Source: Flectobacillus longus (GTDB lineage: Bacteria; Bacteroidota; Bacteroidia; Cytophagales; Spirosomataceae). Taken from it: 64,000 nucleotides of DNA. The stretch lies in assembly GCF_030056705.1 (NCBI RefSeq), contig NZ_JASHIC010000012.1:126986-190985 (forward strand), in the 5' to 3' direction. The position numbers were made by a program, and so were the translations under genes. Under the pieces are notes generated by a model. The model was not told the DNA's origin, searched no databases, and was given only the letters and a program-made list of their open reading frames with translations. Position 1 is the stretch's first letter; the number at the start of each line of letters is the position of its first letter. Below, one piece after another: positions 53,520 to 62,651 of this stretch.

Positions 53520-55100
53520 TTATTGAAGAATAATATCATCAAACCAATAAGTAAAATTGGCTGACCCATCTCCCATTGTTCCCAAATCAAAAATCAGCAC
53601 TATTTTTTGATATGACTGACTTGCATTGATACCACTATAGTCGAAGGTTAGTTCTTCCCACGCATTAGCTTTGGTGGTGGTTACTTCTTTTTCAAAACTG
53701 ACTGCTCCATTGGTTAGATTTTCTACTTTCAAAAGGACTTTAGCTCCTACTCGTGGAGAATATACCTTCATTTTAAATGTCTTTTTAGCAGAGAAATCAA
53801 TTGGTGACTCTAAAGTAATAAATGAGCCTCCCCAAGTTTGTCCAGCAGATTTAACCATTTTACCAACCTTCAACGAAGTATTAATCCCTGTCTTTTGTGG
53901 GTTGTCAACAACACTCGTATTTCCTCCATCAAAATTGACGAAATCGTATTTTAAGCTAGAAGATTCGAATGTCAACGGCACCGTCAGACTTTCAGCCGTG
54001 ACTGGCTTGTACAAACGAATATCATCAAATAAGAAAGTGTAATTGGCTGAGCCATCACCCATTGTCCCTAAATCAAAAATGAGTACAACTTTATGGTATG
54101 ACTTCGTGGTATTGATAGCACTAAAATCAAAACTGAGGTCTTCCCAAGCATTGGCTTTTGTGGTCACTACTTCTTTTTCATAACTAATGCTTCCATCAGT
54201 AGCATTTTCAACTTTTAATAACACCTTCGCACCCACTCTTGGAGAGAACACTTTCATGGCAAAAAATTTATTCACAGAAAAATCCATCGCACTTCCTAAG
54301 GTAATCAAACTTCCACCCCAAGGCTGACCTGCATATTTAATCATTCTAGCCACTTTTGAAGAAGTATTAATACCACTTTTCTGAGGGTTATTGATAATGC
54401 TTACAGAACCTCCATCGAAGTTTGAGAAAGTATATTCTTGTCCAGCAGTTTCAAAATCTAACGGAAGCATCACAGGGCTCACAATCGATACATTTTGGGT
54501 AACAGTCGTGCTAGCAGCACCGCCACTCAACGCTACTACTTTGATGGTAAATGTGCCAACAGAGTTGTAAGTATAGCTTATGGTTTGCCCTTCGTTGAAT
54601 GAAACAGGCACCTCGTTTGCAGTTTCACCAAAATAGGCTTTGAAATTAGTTTCGTACAAACCTTTAGCTGTAACATTGACCTTTTTAGGATTAGTTGGAT
54701 CAATGGTGGCAGTCATTTCGACGTTTTCTGGAGCTTTGAAAGATACCGTTAATGGTAAAGTCGTTTCGGTGCTTTTTCCTCCTACATTAAATCCTTTCAC
54801 TACAACACTATGATTGCCTTCAGGATATTTCCACTGAACTTTTCCACCAGGGTTGACTGTAGCTGGTGTAGCACCTGCTAAACCCGAAGCAACCGAAAAG
54901 TAGGCAACTCCTTCGCCATTAGGTGTTATGGTTACCATACCCGTATTATCTTGGGTGATTTCAAATAAAGCCGAAAGCTTACTTGGGGCACTTGCTTTAT
55001 CCACAAATGCGATATCATTATAGAGTTGGTCTTGACACGATGGCAATACGAATACTGCCAATGCCAATCCAATGCTGGATGCTATATTTTTAAGATTCAT
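53520..55100 (-). CDS. Surface glycan-binding lipoprotein with two tandem CBM-like domains (SusE/F position)
   Basis: About 526 residues. Lipobox VLPSC, then two or three Ig/PKD-like domains to about residue 205. Two near-identical ~155-residue beta-sandwich domains follow (about 211-363 and 372-526), sharing SPRVGAKVLLKVEN, the NPQKxGINTS segment, and LIFDLGTMGDGSANxT. The domains look like carbohydrate-binding modules with a jelly-roll fold. DNA similarity between the copies is also high, so the duplication is fairly recent. Between susD and GH16, its position is that of SGBP/SusE-like proteins that capture the glucan. Confidence 0.82.
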   Translation of the reverse strand: MNLKNIASSIGLALAVFVLPSCQDQLYNDIAFVDKASAPSKLSALFEITQDNTGMVTITPNGEGVAYFSVASGLAGATPATVNPGGKVQWKYPEGNHSVVVKGFNVGGKSTETTLPLTVSFKAPENVEMTATIDPTNPKKVNVTAKGLYETNFKAYFGETANEVPVSFNEGQTISYTYNSVGTFTIKVVALSGGAASTTVTQNVSIVSPVMLPLDFETAGQEYTFSNFDGGSVSIINNPQKSGINTSSKVARMIKYAGQPWGGSLITLGSAMDFSVNKFFAMKVFSPRVGAKVLLKVENATDGSISYEKEVVTTKANAWEDLSFDFSAINTTKSYHKVVLIFDLGTMGDGSANYTFLFDDIRLYKPVTAESLTVPLTFESSSLKYDFVNFDGGNTSVVDNPQKTGINTSLKVGKMVKSAGQTWGGSFITLESPIDFSAKKTFKMKVYSPRVGAKVLLKVENLTNGAVSFEKEVTTTKANAWEELTFDYSGINASQSYQKIVLIFDLGTMGDGSANFTYWFDDIILQ

Positions 55101-55128
55101 GTTTTTCAAAGAAAAATGGAGATTGAGA

Positions 55129-56628
55129 TTAATAACCAGGATTTTGCACAAGACCAGAAACTTCTATTTCGACTTGAGGAATTGGGAAAACTTCATTTTT
55201 ACCCACTTTAAAACCCGTCAATTTTGTAGCTGCTTGGCCTGTTCTTACGAGGTCAAAAAAGCGATCGCCTTCCATTCCAAGTTCGAGGCGGCGCTCTTTC
55301 CAGATGGCATCACGTAGACTTGTGCCAGTAGCCGATAAATTGTGGTTATTATCGCCAAATGCTCTTTGACGAACCTTATTTAGATATACCAAAGCCGTTG
55401 CATCGTCTGGAGACGCTTTGCGGTTTAGTGCCTCTGCATACATCAAATACACATCCGACAAGCGAATGATACGCTGATTATTCAAATAGTTCAATTCAAT
55501 TTGTCCGCTCGATTCTCCTTTGCGTGGAAGGTATTTCTGATTATACAGACCTGTATTTTTGTATGGAGCCACTTGATAAGTAATATTCATACTTGGATTA
55601 GCAGCCTTATATGCCTCAATATCTAAACAGGTAACTGCCTTACGGGTATCACCTGCTTCATAGGCATTCGCCAAATCTTGAGTAGGCAAATTGGTACTCC
55701 AACCAGCAGCGTAAGGGCTATTGCCAGTCAATCCACGAATACCACATTGTTGTACTGCATAATTACCTTGTCCACGAGTAGTACCACCCCAGTTGTAGTA
55801 AGGAGAAGCATTAGAATATTGAATTTCAAATACAGCTTCAGAACCATTTTCACCAGATTGCAAGAAGATATTTCCGAAATTACTGACCAAAGTATAAGGA
55901 CCCTCAACCACGCTTTTGAGAACTGGAAGTGCTGCATCAAACTTATTTTGATAGAGATATACCTTACCAAGAAGTGCTTGAGCTGCATATTTGGTAATTC
56001 TGCCATTCTTTGGGTCAGTAGTTGGCAATACCGCAATGGCATTGGTCAAATCCTTTTCAATCTGAGCATAAATCTCGGTAGGTTTAGCTTGCTTGAGCGT
56101 TCTTGAATCAGCAATGCCCAATTTTTTATCTACAAAAAGTGGAACATTACCAAACACTTTAACCAAAGTGAAGTAATAATAGGCTCTCAAAAATGCCACT
56201 TCACCATACAATGCGTCTTTTCCAGTAAAGTTGACAGCTTCGCCTGATGGATTGGTATCTTTATATTGATAGAGATAATTAGCACGGTTTATTCCTTCAT
56301 AAGCAGCCTTCCAGATTTCGGTTAAAGTTCCGTTTTGACTGTTTACTAAAAAGTCATCAATTTGTTGTAAGCTCAGTACGTCAGAGGCATTCTCACCTCC
56401 CGCAACCGCATTATCAGAAGCGATATCTCCAATTGGAACTACCTGATTTAGCCATTGAATTGGTGTGTAAACACTTACGCCCATGCTTCTATAGTCGGTT
56501 TCAGATTTAAGATAATCGGCATCTGTTACCTTGTAATCGTCCTTTGGACTGTAGTCAACCCATTGGGTGCATCCTCCACAAAGTGCCCCAATGACCAAGA
56601 ATGTATATATGTATTTTTTCGTATTCAT
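55129..56628 (-). CDS. SusD/RagB family nutrient-binding outer-membrane lipoprotein
   Basis: The 499-residue protein has lipobox ALCGGC and the SusD layout: N-terminal TPR-like helices (GINRANYLYQYKDTN, EVAFLRAYYYFTLVKVFGNVPLF) and the C-terminal block LNKVRQRAFG, DAIWKERRLELGMEGDRFFDLVRTGQA ending in NPGY. It caps the SusC channel and binds oligosaccharides at the surface. It lies 47 bases behind susC. Confidence 0.95.
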   Translation of the reverse strand: MNTKKYIYTFLVIGALCGGCTQWVDYSPKDDYKVTDADYLKSETDYRSMGVSVYTPIQWLNQVVPIGDIASDNAVAGGENASDVLSLQQIDDFLVNSQNGTLTEIWKAAYEGINRANYLYQYKDTNPSGEAVNFTGKDALYGEVAFLRAYYYFTLVKVFGNVPLFVDKKLGIADSRTLKQAKPTEIYAQIEKDLTNAIAVLPTTDPKNGRITKYAAQALLGKVYLYQNKFDAALPVLKSVVEGPYTLVSNFGNIFLQSGENGSEAVFEIQYSNASPYYNWGGTTRGQGNYAVQQCGIRGLTGNSPYAAGWSTNLPTQDLANAYEAGDTRKAVTCLDIEAYKAANPSMNITYQVAPYKNTGLYNQKYLPRKGESSGQIELNYLNNQRIIRLSDVYLMYAEALNRKASPDDATALVYLNKVRQRAFGDNNHNLSATGTSLRDAIWKERRLELGMEGDRFFDLVRTGQAATKLTGFKVGKNEVFPIPQVEIEVSGLVQNPGY

Positions 56629-56675
56629 AATCCAGTACCGAGTTATTGTTCTCAGTGTTTTTTAATAAGATTAAA

Positions 56676-59600
56676 CTAAAATTTCAAGTCAAGTCCCACT
56701 GACCAAGTACGTGCCTGTGGATATACCCCACGGTCAACACCTGTATCCAAAATTCCTCCTGGGATTTCTGGGTCAAATCCTGAATATCGAGTAAATGTGT
56801 AAGCATTTTTTACTTGCGCATAAACACGAATCTTACTAAATACTTTGTTAGATACCCAACTTGTTGGCAAAGTGTATCCTACCTGAATATTTTTGATTTT
56901 TACAAAAGAACCATCCTCCACGTATCTGTCTGACACACGGATATTGCTATTGGCATCTACAAAAGAAAAACGAGGGAATTTGGCGTCATTTGTTGAGCCT
57001 TCGCCAGTCCAACGACCTAAAATGCTTCTATCTTTATTTGAGTAAATAGCATTTCTTTCGTAAGCACGATATACATCATTTCCAACAGAGGCGTAAGTAA
57101 ACATTGTAAAATCAAAGTTTTTCAAACTTAAACTAAGGTTCCAACCCATGGTAAAATCTGGAAATGGATTACCAATTTCTGTTTTATCTAAGTCTGTAAT
57201 CTTGCCATCTTTGTTTACATCCACAAAACGGATATCTCCCGGCACTGCTCCTGTTTGAGTTGGTGCTTCACTGATTTGAGCTGCATTTTGGAATAAACCT
57301 GCTGTTTTATATCCATAGAAATACCCTGGTGCGTAGCCTTGTTGGAAACGTGTAACGCTTTGAGATTGACCGTTGAAATAATTCCCTCCTGGAATAATCG
57401 CAGTACCGTCTGAGTTAGTAGCAGTTACTAAGTTTTTAGCCGTGGTAAAAGTAATATTCGTGCTAAACTGCCCTTGTTTCGAGATAGGATAGGTAAAACC
57501 TAAGTTCAAATCAATACCATTACTTTTCGTAGAACCGATATTGGCTGTTGGAGGTGCGGCTGTTCCAAGATATAACGAAACAGATGGGGTAAACAAAAGA
57601 CCATCCACAGATTTATCGAAATAATCAGCAGAAAGTGACCAGTATTTACCGAAACGAGTATCAAAACCTACGTTACTTTGAATCTGTTTTTCCCAACGCA
57701 AAGTAGTATTGGCATAAGAACCAACTGTTGACCCACTCACAAAAGAATTTCCGAAGGTATATCCATTACTGTTGGCATCGCCAGCGTAGCTTGGTCCACC
57801 CGAAATAATTCCAACATATTGAGGGCTTACGTTTTCGTTCCCAATTGTACCGTAACTTCCTCTGATTTTGAGGTAATTAATAAAGTCTACATTGAAAAAG
57901 TCTTCGCTAGAAACAACCCAACCCAACGAACCAGCATAGAAGTTGGCAAACTTATTATCGACACCAAAAGCATAAGAACCATCACGACGAGCAGAGAATG
58001 ACACCAAATATTTGTCTTTCCAATCGTAGTTGATACGTCCAAAATAAGAAAGGTTTTTACGGAAATATTGACTATTTCCCATCGTAATAGCATTTACATT
58101 GTCTGCTGTATTGACACCAGTTGCGGCAGTAATATCAGCAAACTCCCATGAGTTAAATGGCACATCTTGACGAGAACCATTGGTTTCATCACCAGATACT
58201 TTCGCTAAGGAAATACCTGCAACAGTTTCAAAATGGTGTTCATTTGGTAAGGTAAAATTATAGGTCCCGAAAGTTTCGAAAGTGTAAGTATTATCAGTAC
58301 GTTTTGATTCATAGACGCTATTATGACGACCTGTCACGGTTGAACCATCGGCATTCATGGTGTTTTCAACGTTGAGTGGACCGTAGAAAGCCAAAGGAGT
58401 AAATGATTTGTAAGTATTATTCCAATTAGTATAGCCAAATCTAGAAGCAAGCGTTAGGTTTTTGATTACCTCATATTGCAACTCTAATTTTCCGTACCAT
58501 TTGTTACCATTGCTTTGGTTGTAGTTATTGTCAAGTTTTGTCAATGGGTTAAAAATCTCCGATAACAACAAATTACTAAATCCATATTTTCCCATGGTAT
58601 TTGGCACTATATTCAACACAGGAACAGTTGGGTCAAAATTGAGTGCGCTACCAATAATAGAGTTAAATGAGTTTTCTTGAACACCTACACTTTGAATATT
58701 GACAAAACTAGTATTTGATAATAACTTAACTTTTTTACTAAGTTGAAAAGTCAAATTAGAAGTCAAATTCAAACGGTTGAAATTGGAGTTTTTACCCCCT
58801 CCTACAATACCATCTTGACCCGTATAACCTCCAGAAACAAAATATTGAACCTGTTCGCTTCCACCACGAACTGTTACATTGTGCGATTGTAAAGCGGCTT
58901 CTTGAAAAATTTGCTTTTGCCAATTTGTTCCAACACCTACACTTGATAAGTCTTTGAAAATCAAACCTCCACCTGCCAATGTACTTCCCTCGTTGAGGAT
59001 AGCTGCATATTCTGTGGCATTAAGCACGCCAATGGTTTTCATCACTTGTTGTACTCCGTAGTTTGAACTTACCGAAACTTCAGCTTTTTGATTTTTAGCT
59101 CCGTTTTTGGTTGTTACTACGATTACTCCATTACCTCCTTTTACCCCATAAATTGCGGTAGTGGCAGCATCTTTCAATACGTTCATTGACTCAATATCTG
59201 CTGCATTGATAGCATTCAAATCATTTAATGTTTGCGGAACACCATCGATAATTACTACTGGGTCGGTACCCGAGAAAGAAGGAATACCACGAATCAACAC
59301 GGTTGGCTTTGAACCTGGAGAACCATTGGAAATAATCGTTACACCTGAGGCACGCCCTTGCAAGGCATCTTCAGGACGTACAGGACGAAGGCGCTCAATA
59401 TCAGCACCTTTCACTGTGGCAATAGCCCCAGATACATTTGTTACCTTTTGAGTACCATATCCAACCACCACTACTTCACCCAAATTTTGAGTATCGGGAT
59501 TTAGGCTAATGTTTACCGTAAATCTATTACCAACTACTACTTCAGCTTTGATATACCCTACTGAGGAAACCACCAAAACGGCCTTTTCATCAGGAACAGT

Positions 59601-60125
59601 CAAAGTGTAATTACCTTGTTCATCTGACACCGTACCTTGATTAGTTCCCTTTATAGCAATACTCGCCCCGGGAATACCATCACCTTTTTCGGCGTCGGTA
59701 ATTTTTCCTTTGATGGTTTGAGCTACGCTTGTGGTAGCCTTGTTTTCTAAAAAACCTCCTAGCTCTGTACGTTTTAGCAGAATTTTTCGATCTACAACTT
59801 CGTATGATATTTTAAGAGGTTTCAGAAGACTTTCTAGCAACGTAGAAAGCTTTTCTTTCTTAGCTGAAATAGAGACTTTTCGCCCAGAAGCAATAAGCTG
59901 AGGGCTATACATGAATTTCACATGAGCTTCTTGCTCAAGTGTTTCCAACACTTTTTCAAAAGCCTGATTAGTAGAGACAATGCTCACTTTTTGGTCGAGT
60001 AAATCTTGAGCTTTTACATTCCCAGCATTGGCAATTGACATGCACAAAACTGAGACAATCATCTGCACGAAGGAGATTCGCATAATCTTGATTGGAATCT
60101 TAGTGAATTGTCGTTTTTTTGACAT
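56676..60125 (-). CDS. SusC/RagA-type TonB-dependent receptor with STN signalling domain
   Basis: About 1149 residues. After the signal peptide comes an STN (secretin/TonB N-terminal) domain around 43-110, a carboxypeptidase-regulatory-like beta domain at 133-215 (GKITDAEKGDGIPGASIAIKGTNQGTVSDE), the plug starting near 218 (GEVVVVGYGTQKV, PVVIIDGVP), and a 22-strand barrel ending in the aromatic YPQARTWSVGLDLKF. The STN domain and the FecR and sigma genes upstream show that import is coupled to trans-envelope signalling. The start at 60125 (MSKKRQF) is chosen; the longer frame to 60215 has no secretory character. Confidence 0.95.
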   Translation of the reverse strand: MSKKRQFTKIPIKIMRISFVQMIVSVLCMSIANAGNVKAQDLLDQKVSIVSTNQAFEKVLETLEQEAHVKFMYSPQLIASGRKVSISAKKEKLSTLLESLLKPLKISYEVVDRKILLKRTELGGFLENKATTSVAQTIKGKITDAEKGDGIPGASIAIKGTNQGTVSDEQGNYTLTVPDEKAVLVVSSVGYIKAEVVVGNRFTVNISLNPDTQNLGEVVVVGYGTQKVTNVSGAIATVKGADIERLRPVRPEDALQGRASGVTIISNGSPGSKPTVLIRGIPSFSGTDPVVIIDGVPQTLNDLNAINAADIESMNVLKDAATTAIYGVKGGNGVIVVTTKNGAKNQKAEVSVSSNYGVQQVMKTIGVLNATEYAAILNEGSTLAGGGLIFKDLSSVGVGTNWQKQIFQEAALQSHNVTVRGGSEQVQYFVSGGYTGQDGIVGGGKNSNFNRLNLTSNLTFQLSKKVKLLSNTSFVNIQSVGVQENSFNSIIGSALNFDPTVPVLNIVPNTMGKYGFSNLLLSEIFNPLTKLDNNYNQSNGNKWYGKLELQYEVIKNLTLASRFGYTNWNNTYKSFTPLAFYGPLNVENTMNADGSTVTGRHNSVYESKRTDNTYTFETFGTYNFTLPNEHHFETVAGISLAKVSGDETNGSRQDVPFNSWEFADITAATGVNTADNVNAITMGNSQYFRKNLSYFGRINYDWKDKYLVSFSARRDGSYAFGVDNKFANFYAGSLGWVVSSEDFFNVDFINYLKIRGSYGTIGNENVSPQYVGIISGGPSYAGDANSNGYTFGNSFVSGSTVGSYANTTLRWEKQIQSNVGFDTRFGKYWSLSADYFDKSVDGLLFTPSVSLYLGTAAPPTANIGSTKSNGIDLNLGFTYPISKQGQFSTNITFTTAKNLVTATNSDGTAIIPGGNYFNGQSQSVTRFQQGYAPGYFYGYKTAGLFQNAAQISEAPTQTGAVPGDIRFVDVNKDGKITDLDKTEIGNPFPDFTMGWNLSLSLKNFDFTMFTYASVGNDVYRAYERNAIYSNKDRSILGRWTGEGSTNDAKFPRFSFVDANSNIRVSDRYVEDGSFVKIKNIQVGYTLPTSWVSNKVFSKIRVYAQVKNAYTFTRYSGFDPEIPGGILDTGVDRGVYPQARTWSVGLDLKF

Positions 60126-60372
60126 AATTTTGATTGGTTGGTTGAAAAACTGACATAAAGCATCCTGTCCATCAAGAATCTTGATGAAAAGCCTGAGAAA
60201 CTTTCGGATGTACATTATTAAGTCGATGGTGTTGGTAGCACCGTCGGCTTTTTTTTGAATAGATAAATCCTATCTACTCATAGGAGGTGATTTTGATTTA
60301 TAGAAAAAAGGCATTTAGAGTATTTATTAGGTTTTTAGATTGTTTTTCTTTGTTAAAATAGTTGATGGTGTA

Positions 60373-61485
60373 CTAATTACAAGGTTTACCGTAAATTGTT
60401 ACTTGTTGGTCTTGCACTTCGTAGGTGGCTTCTATTACCGAACAAATCAGACGTATCTTTTCGGACAAAGGCTCATCGCCAAGGCTAGCCGTAAGCTCAC
60501 ATGCTGACATCAGTTGTTGATCATAGTTGATTTTTACATGATAAGTATCTTCCAACATCTTGAATACTTCCGATAATGGAGTATGTTTAAATTCAAAATT
60601 TTGGGTTTGGATACTCGGTAGTTCACGAATCATTTGTTCTGAAACATTTGCCTTTTGTAAGGCTAATTTTTCTCTGAGTAAAGTAATTTGCTGATTAGGT
60701 ATCAAGATAGCTTGGGCAGTTATTGCCTCTATAGCTTGAGGTTGCTGAGCGTCCTTTGCAGTATATACCCACACTTTACCTGTCTTTACAATTACCTTTA
60801 CTTGTGTATCATTGGCAAATGCTTTAATAGTAAAACTCGTTCCGAGCACTTTGGTTATTAATTCGTTGGCATATACTAAAAAAGGTTGTTGAGGATTTTT
60901 GGCTACCTCAAAAAAAGCTTCTCCAGACAACACCACTGCGCGCACAGAATCATCAAATTGAGAAGGATAACTTAGTCTACTTTTGGGTTGTAAAATTACC
61001 GAACTGCCATCTGGTAGAGTAATCACCATAGGCTCGGAGGACTTATTGAAGGTTTCGAGCATTTTGGGAGTGCTTACCACGGTAGCCACCGTTTTGGTAT
61101 ATAGTTCCGATGGTCTATTGCCCCAGTAATCATAGGCATACCAAGTAAGTCCCACAACGGCAATAATACTGGCAGCCCAACGGATTAACTTCGTGGTAGA
61201 CCAAATTGGGCGAATGACAGGCTTGCTTTGCGCTTCTCGCTGATTGGCAGCAGCTACTATTTGCGCCACAGCAAGATCTATCTCATCTTCAGAAATTTCC
61301 TCTTGAGCATTTTTTAGTGTGATTACAATTTTTTGAGCCTTCTCAATTACTTCTGATTTTTCTGGATTTTGCAATAACCAGTTTTTCCAGAACGCTGAAG
61401 AATCGGGCGTAGGCTTCAATACCCATTCCCGAAAGAATGCGTCCATTGCAAAATCATTAGCTGAAAAGTTTTTGTAATCGAACAT
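60373..61485 (-). CDS. FecR-type anti-sigma / sigma regulator
   Basis: The 370-residue protein has a cytoplasmic N-terminus (FFREWVLKPTPDSSAFWKNWLLQNPEK), one membrane helix near residues 109-125 (WAASIIAVVGLTWYAY), then the FecR domain (VITLPDGSSVILQPKSRLSYP ... VVLSGEAFFEVAKNPQQPFLVYA ... LGTSFTIKAF) and the DUF4974 domain with FEFKHTPLSEVFKMLEDTYHVKINYD. It transmits the signal from the STN domain of SusC to the sigma factor just upstream. Confidence 0.94.
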   Translation of the reverse strand: MFDYKNFSANDFAMDAFFREWVLKPTPDSSAFWKNWLLQNPEKSEVIEKAQKIVITLKNAQEEISEDEIDLAVAQIVAAANQREAQSKPVIRPIWSTTKLIRWAASIIAVVGLTWYAYDYWGNRPSELYTKTVATVVSTPKMLETFNKSSEPMVITLPDGSSVILQPKSRLSYPSQFDDSVRAVVLSGEAFFEVAKNPQQPFLVYANELITKVLGTSFTIKAFANDTQVKVIVKTGKVWVYTAKDAQQPQAIEAITAQAILIPNQQITLLREKLALQKANVSEQMIRELPSIQTQNFEFKHTPLSEVFKMLEDTYHVKINYDQQLMSACELTASLGDEPLSEKIRLICSVIEATYEVQDQQVTIYGKPCN

Positions 61486-61592
61486 AGAATATCTTGTATT
61501 TTTCGCACTTTGCTAGTAATAGCCTTTGCTCATACTCAGATACTCACTTTGGAAGTTATTTTTTTGAAATATTTTTTCTAAAAAAGAAAAAA

Positions 61593-62189
61593 CTATTGAA
61601 GTCTAACGTTAAAGTACAGATAATAAAGAAGATAGACTGCCAATTGCCAATTTTGTTTTAGGTTATGAATCGCTCTTTGCAATAAATTAGAAACAGATTG
61701 CTTATTCATATCCATAATTTCAGCAATTTCTTCGATGCTTAGTGTTTCGTAGAATTTGAGAAAAATTACTTCTTGCTGACGTTTAGGGAGGTTATTCAAG
61801 ACACTTCTTACTTTTTGCTCATTTTCTGCAAAAAGCTCCAACGCAATAATGGTAGACTCTACATTGGTATTTTCCGAAAAAGGTGACTCCGTATCAAAAT
61901 CATCTAAAACCCATTTCTTTTCTTGATTGAGTTTTTTAAAAAGATTGTGTTTCAGCGATTTAAGCAGATAAACCGTCACAAAAGGTGAAGATTGTAGATT
62001 TTCACGCTGATCCCAGAGGTATAGAAATAAGTCCTGAATACAATCTTTGATGAGCTCTCTATCCTTTGTAAACTTCGTCGCATAGTTGTAAAGTACACGG
62101 TAATGCTCACTAGCTAACTGCCCTAGTGCTTCACTATCGCCACTTTTAAATGCCAACCAAAGTTGTGTATTCCTTAGATTACTATCCAT
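61593..62189 (-). CDS. ECF RNA polymerase sigma factor (FecI-like)
   Basis: About 198 residues. Sigma region 2 (ALGQLASEHYRVLYNYATKFTKD, IQDLFLYLWDQREN) and region 4 (LPKRQQEVIFLKFYETLSIEEIAEIMDMNKQSVSNLLQRAI) are clear. The start at 62189 (MDSNLRNTQLW) removes a hydrophobic leader that belongs to upstream sequence. It is the first gene of the leftward polysaccharide locus and presumably activates the susC promoter when FecR signals substrate. Confidence 0.93.
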   Translation of the reverse strand: MDSNLRNTQLWLAFKSGDSEALGQLASEHYRVLYNYATKFTKDRELIKDCIQDLFLYLWDQRENLQSSPFVTVYLLKSLKHNLFKKLNQEKKWVLDDFDTESPFSENTNVESTIIALELFAENEQKVRSVLNNLPKRQQEVIFLKFYETLSIEEIAEIMDMNKQSVSNLLQRAIHNLKQNWQLAVYLLYYLYFNVRLQ

Positions 62190-62463
62190 AGATTCCTCTT
62201 TACATCCCAGCGCAAAACTACCAGTAAATTGTATAATAACTGCAATTAGTGTCACTTTTTTAAAGAGCTTATCCTGCTTTTAGAATTGAGTGATTTGTGA
62301 TTTAGTGATTGAGCGATTATGCTAAATTTTGTATTATTGTTGTAGAAACGCAACACTTCACTTCTTGAGAAGATTCATATTCAGCGTTATACCATCAAAA
62401 CATGGGTCATTCCTAATTGAGTGAGTTGAGATTGAGAGAATTATAAAAATTTGTATTCTAACA

Positions 62464-62489
62464 GTAGAGACACAAAGATTGCGTCTTAA
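62464..62489. repeat. TAGAGACAC palindrome, right border of the polysaccharide locus
   Basis: GTAGAGACACAA and TTGCGTCTT form an imperfect hairpin, followed by AAGCGGTG; same order and orientation as the block at 51581-51610. Confidence 0.55.
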
Positions 62490-62517
62490 GCGGTGTCAGA
62501 TATAGCGTAGTAGTATC

Positions 62518-62555
62518 AAAAAAGCGGTCGAAAATTGTTTTTCGACCGCTTTTTT
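62518..62555. terminator. Terminator of the LytTR gene (copy 2 of a twin)
   Basis: AAAAAAGCGGTCGAAAA and its complement with a 4-base loop and T-run. Core identical to the hairpin at 51623-51660; both are followed by TTGAT. Confidence 0.9.
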
Positions 62556-62651
62556 GATGAAATGGACAGAATTATCTATTTCTGATGTTGTATTTGGGAA
62601 GTGGATAAAAATCGAGATAAATTATGTTTTTTCGATAATACATCTCAAGAC

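Larger units (their letters stand above)
62190..62651. other. Repeat-rich intergenic region upstream of the sigma gene
   Basis: It contains a stretch of reiterated GTGATT/GAGCGATT words (62288-62320), a second AATTGAGTGAGTTGAGATT stretch (62414-62435), a TAGAAACGC half-element (62343-62351), the TAGAGAC palindrome at 62464 and the twin terminator at 62518. No gene is seen. Confidence 0.55.
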
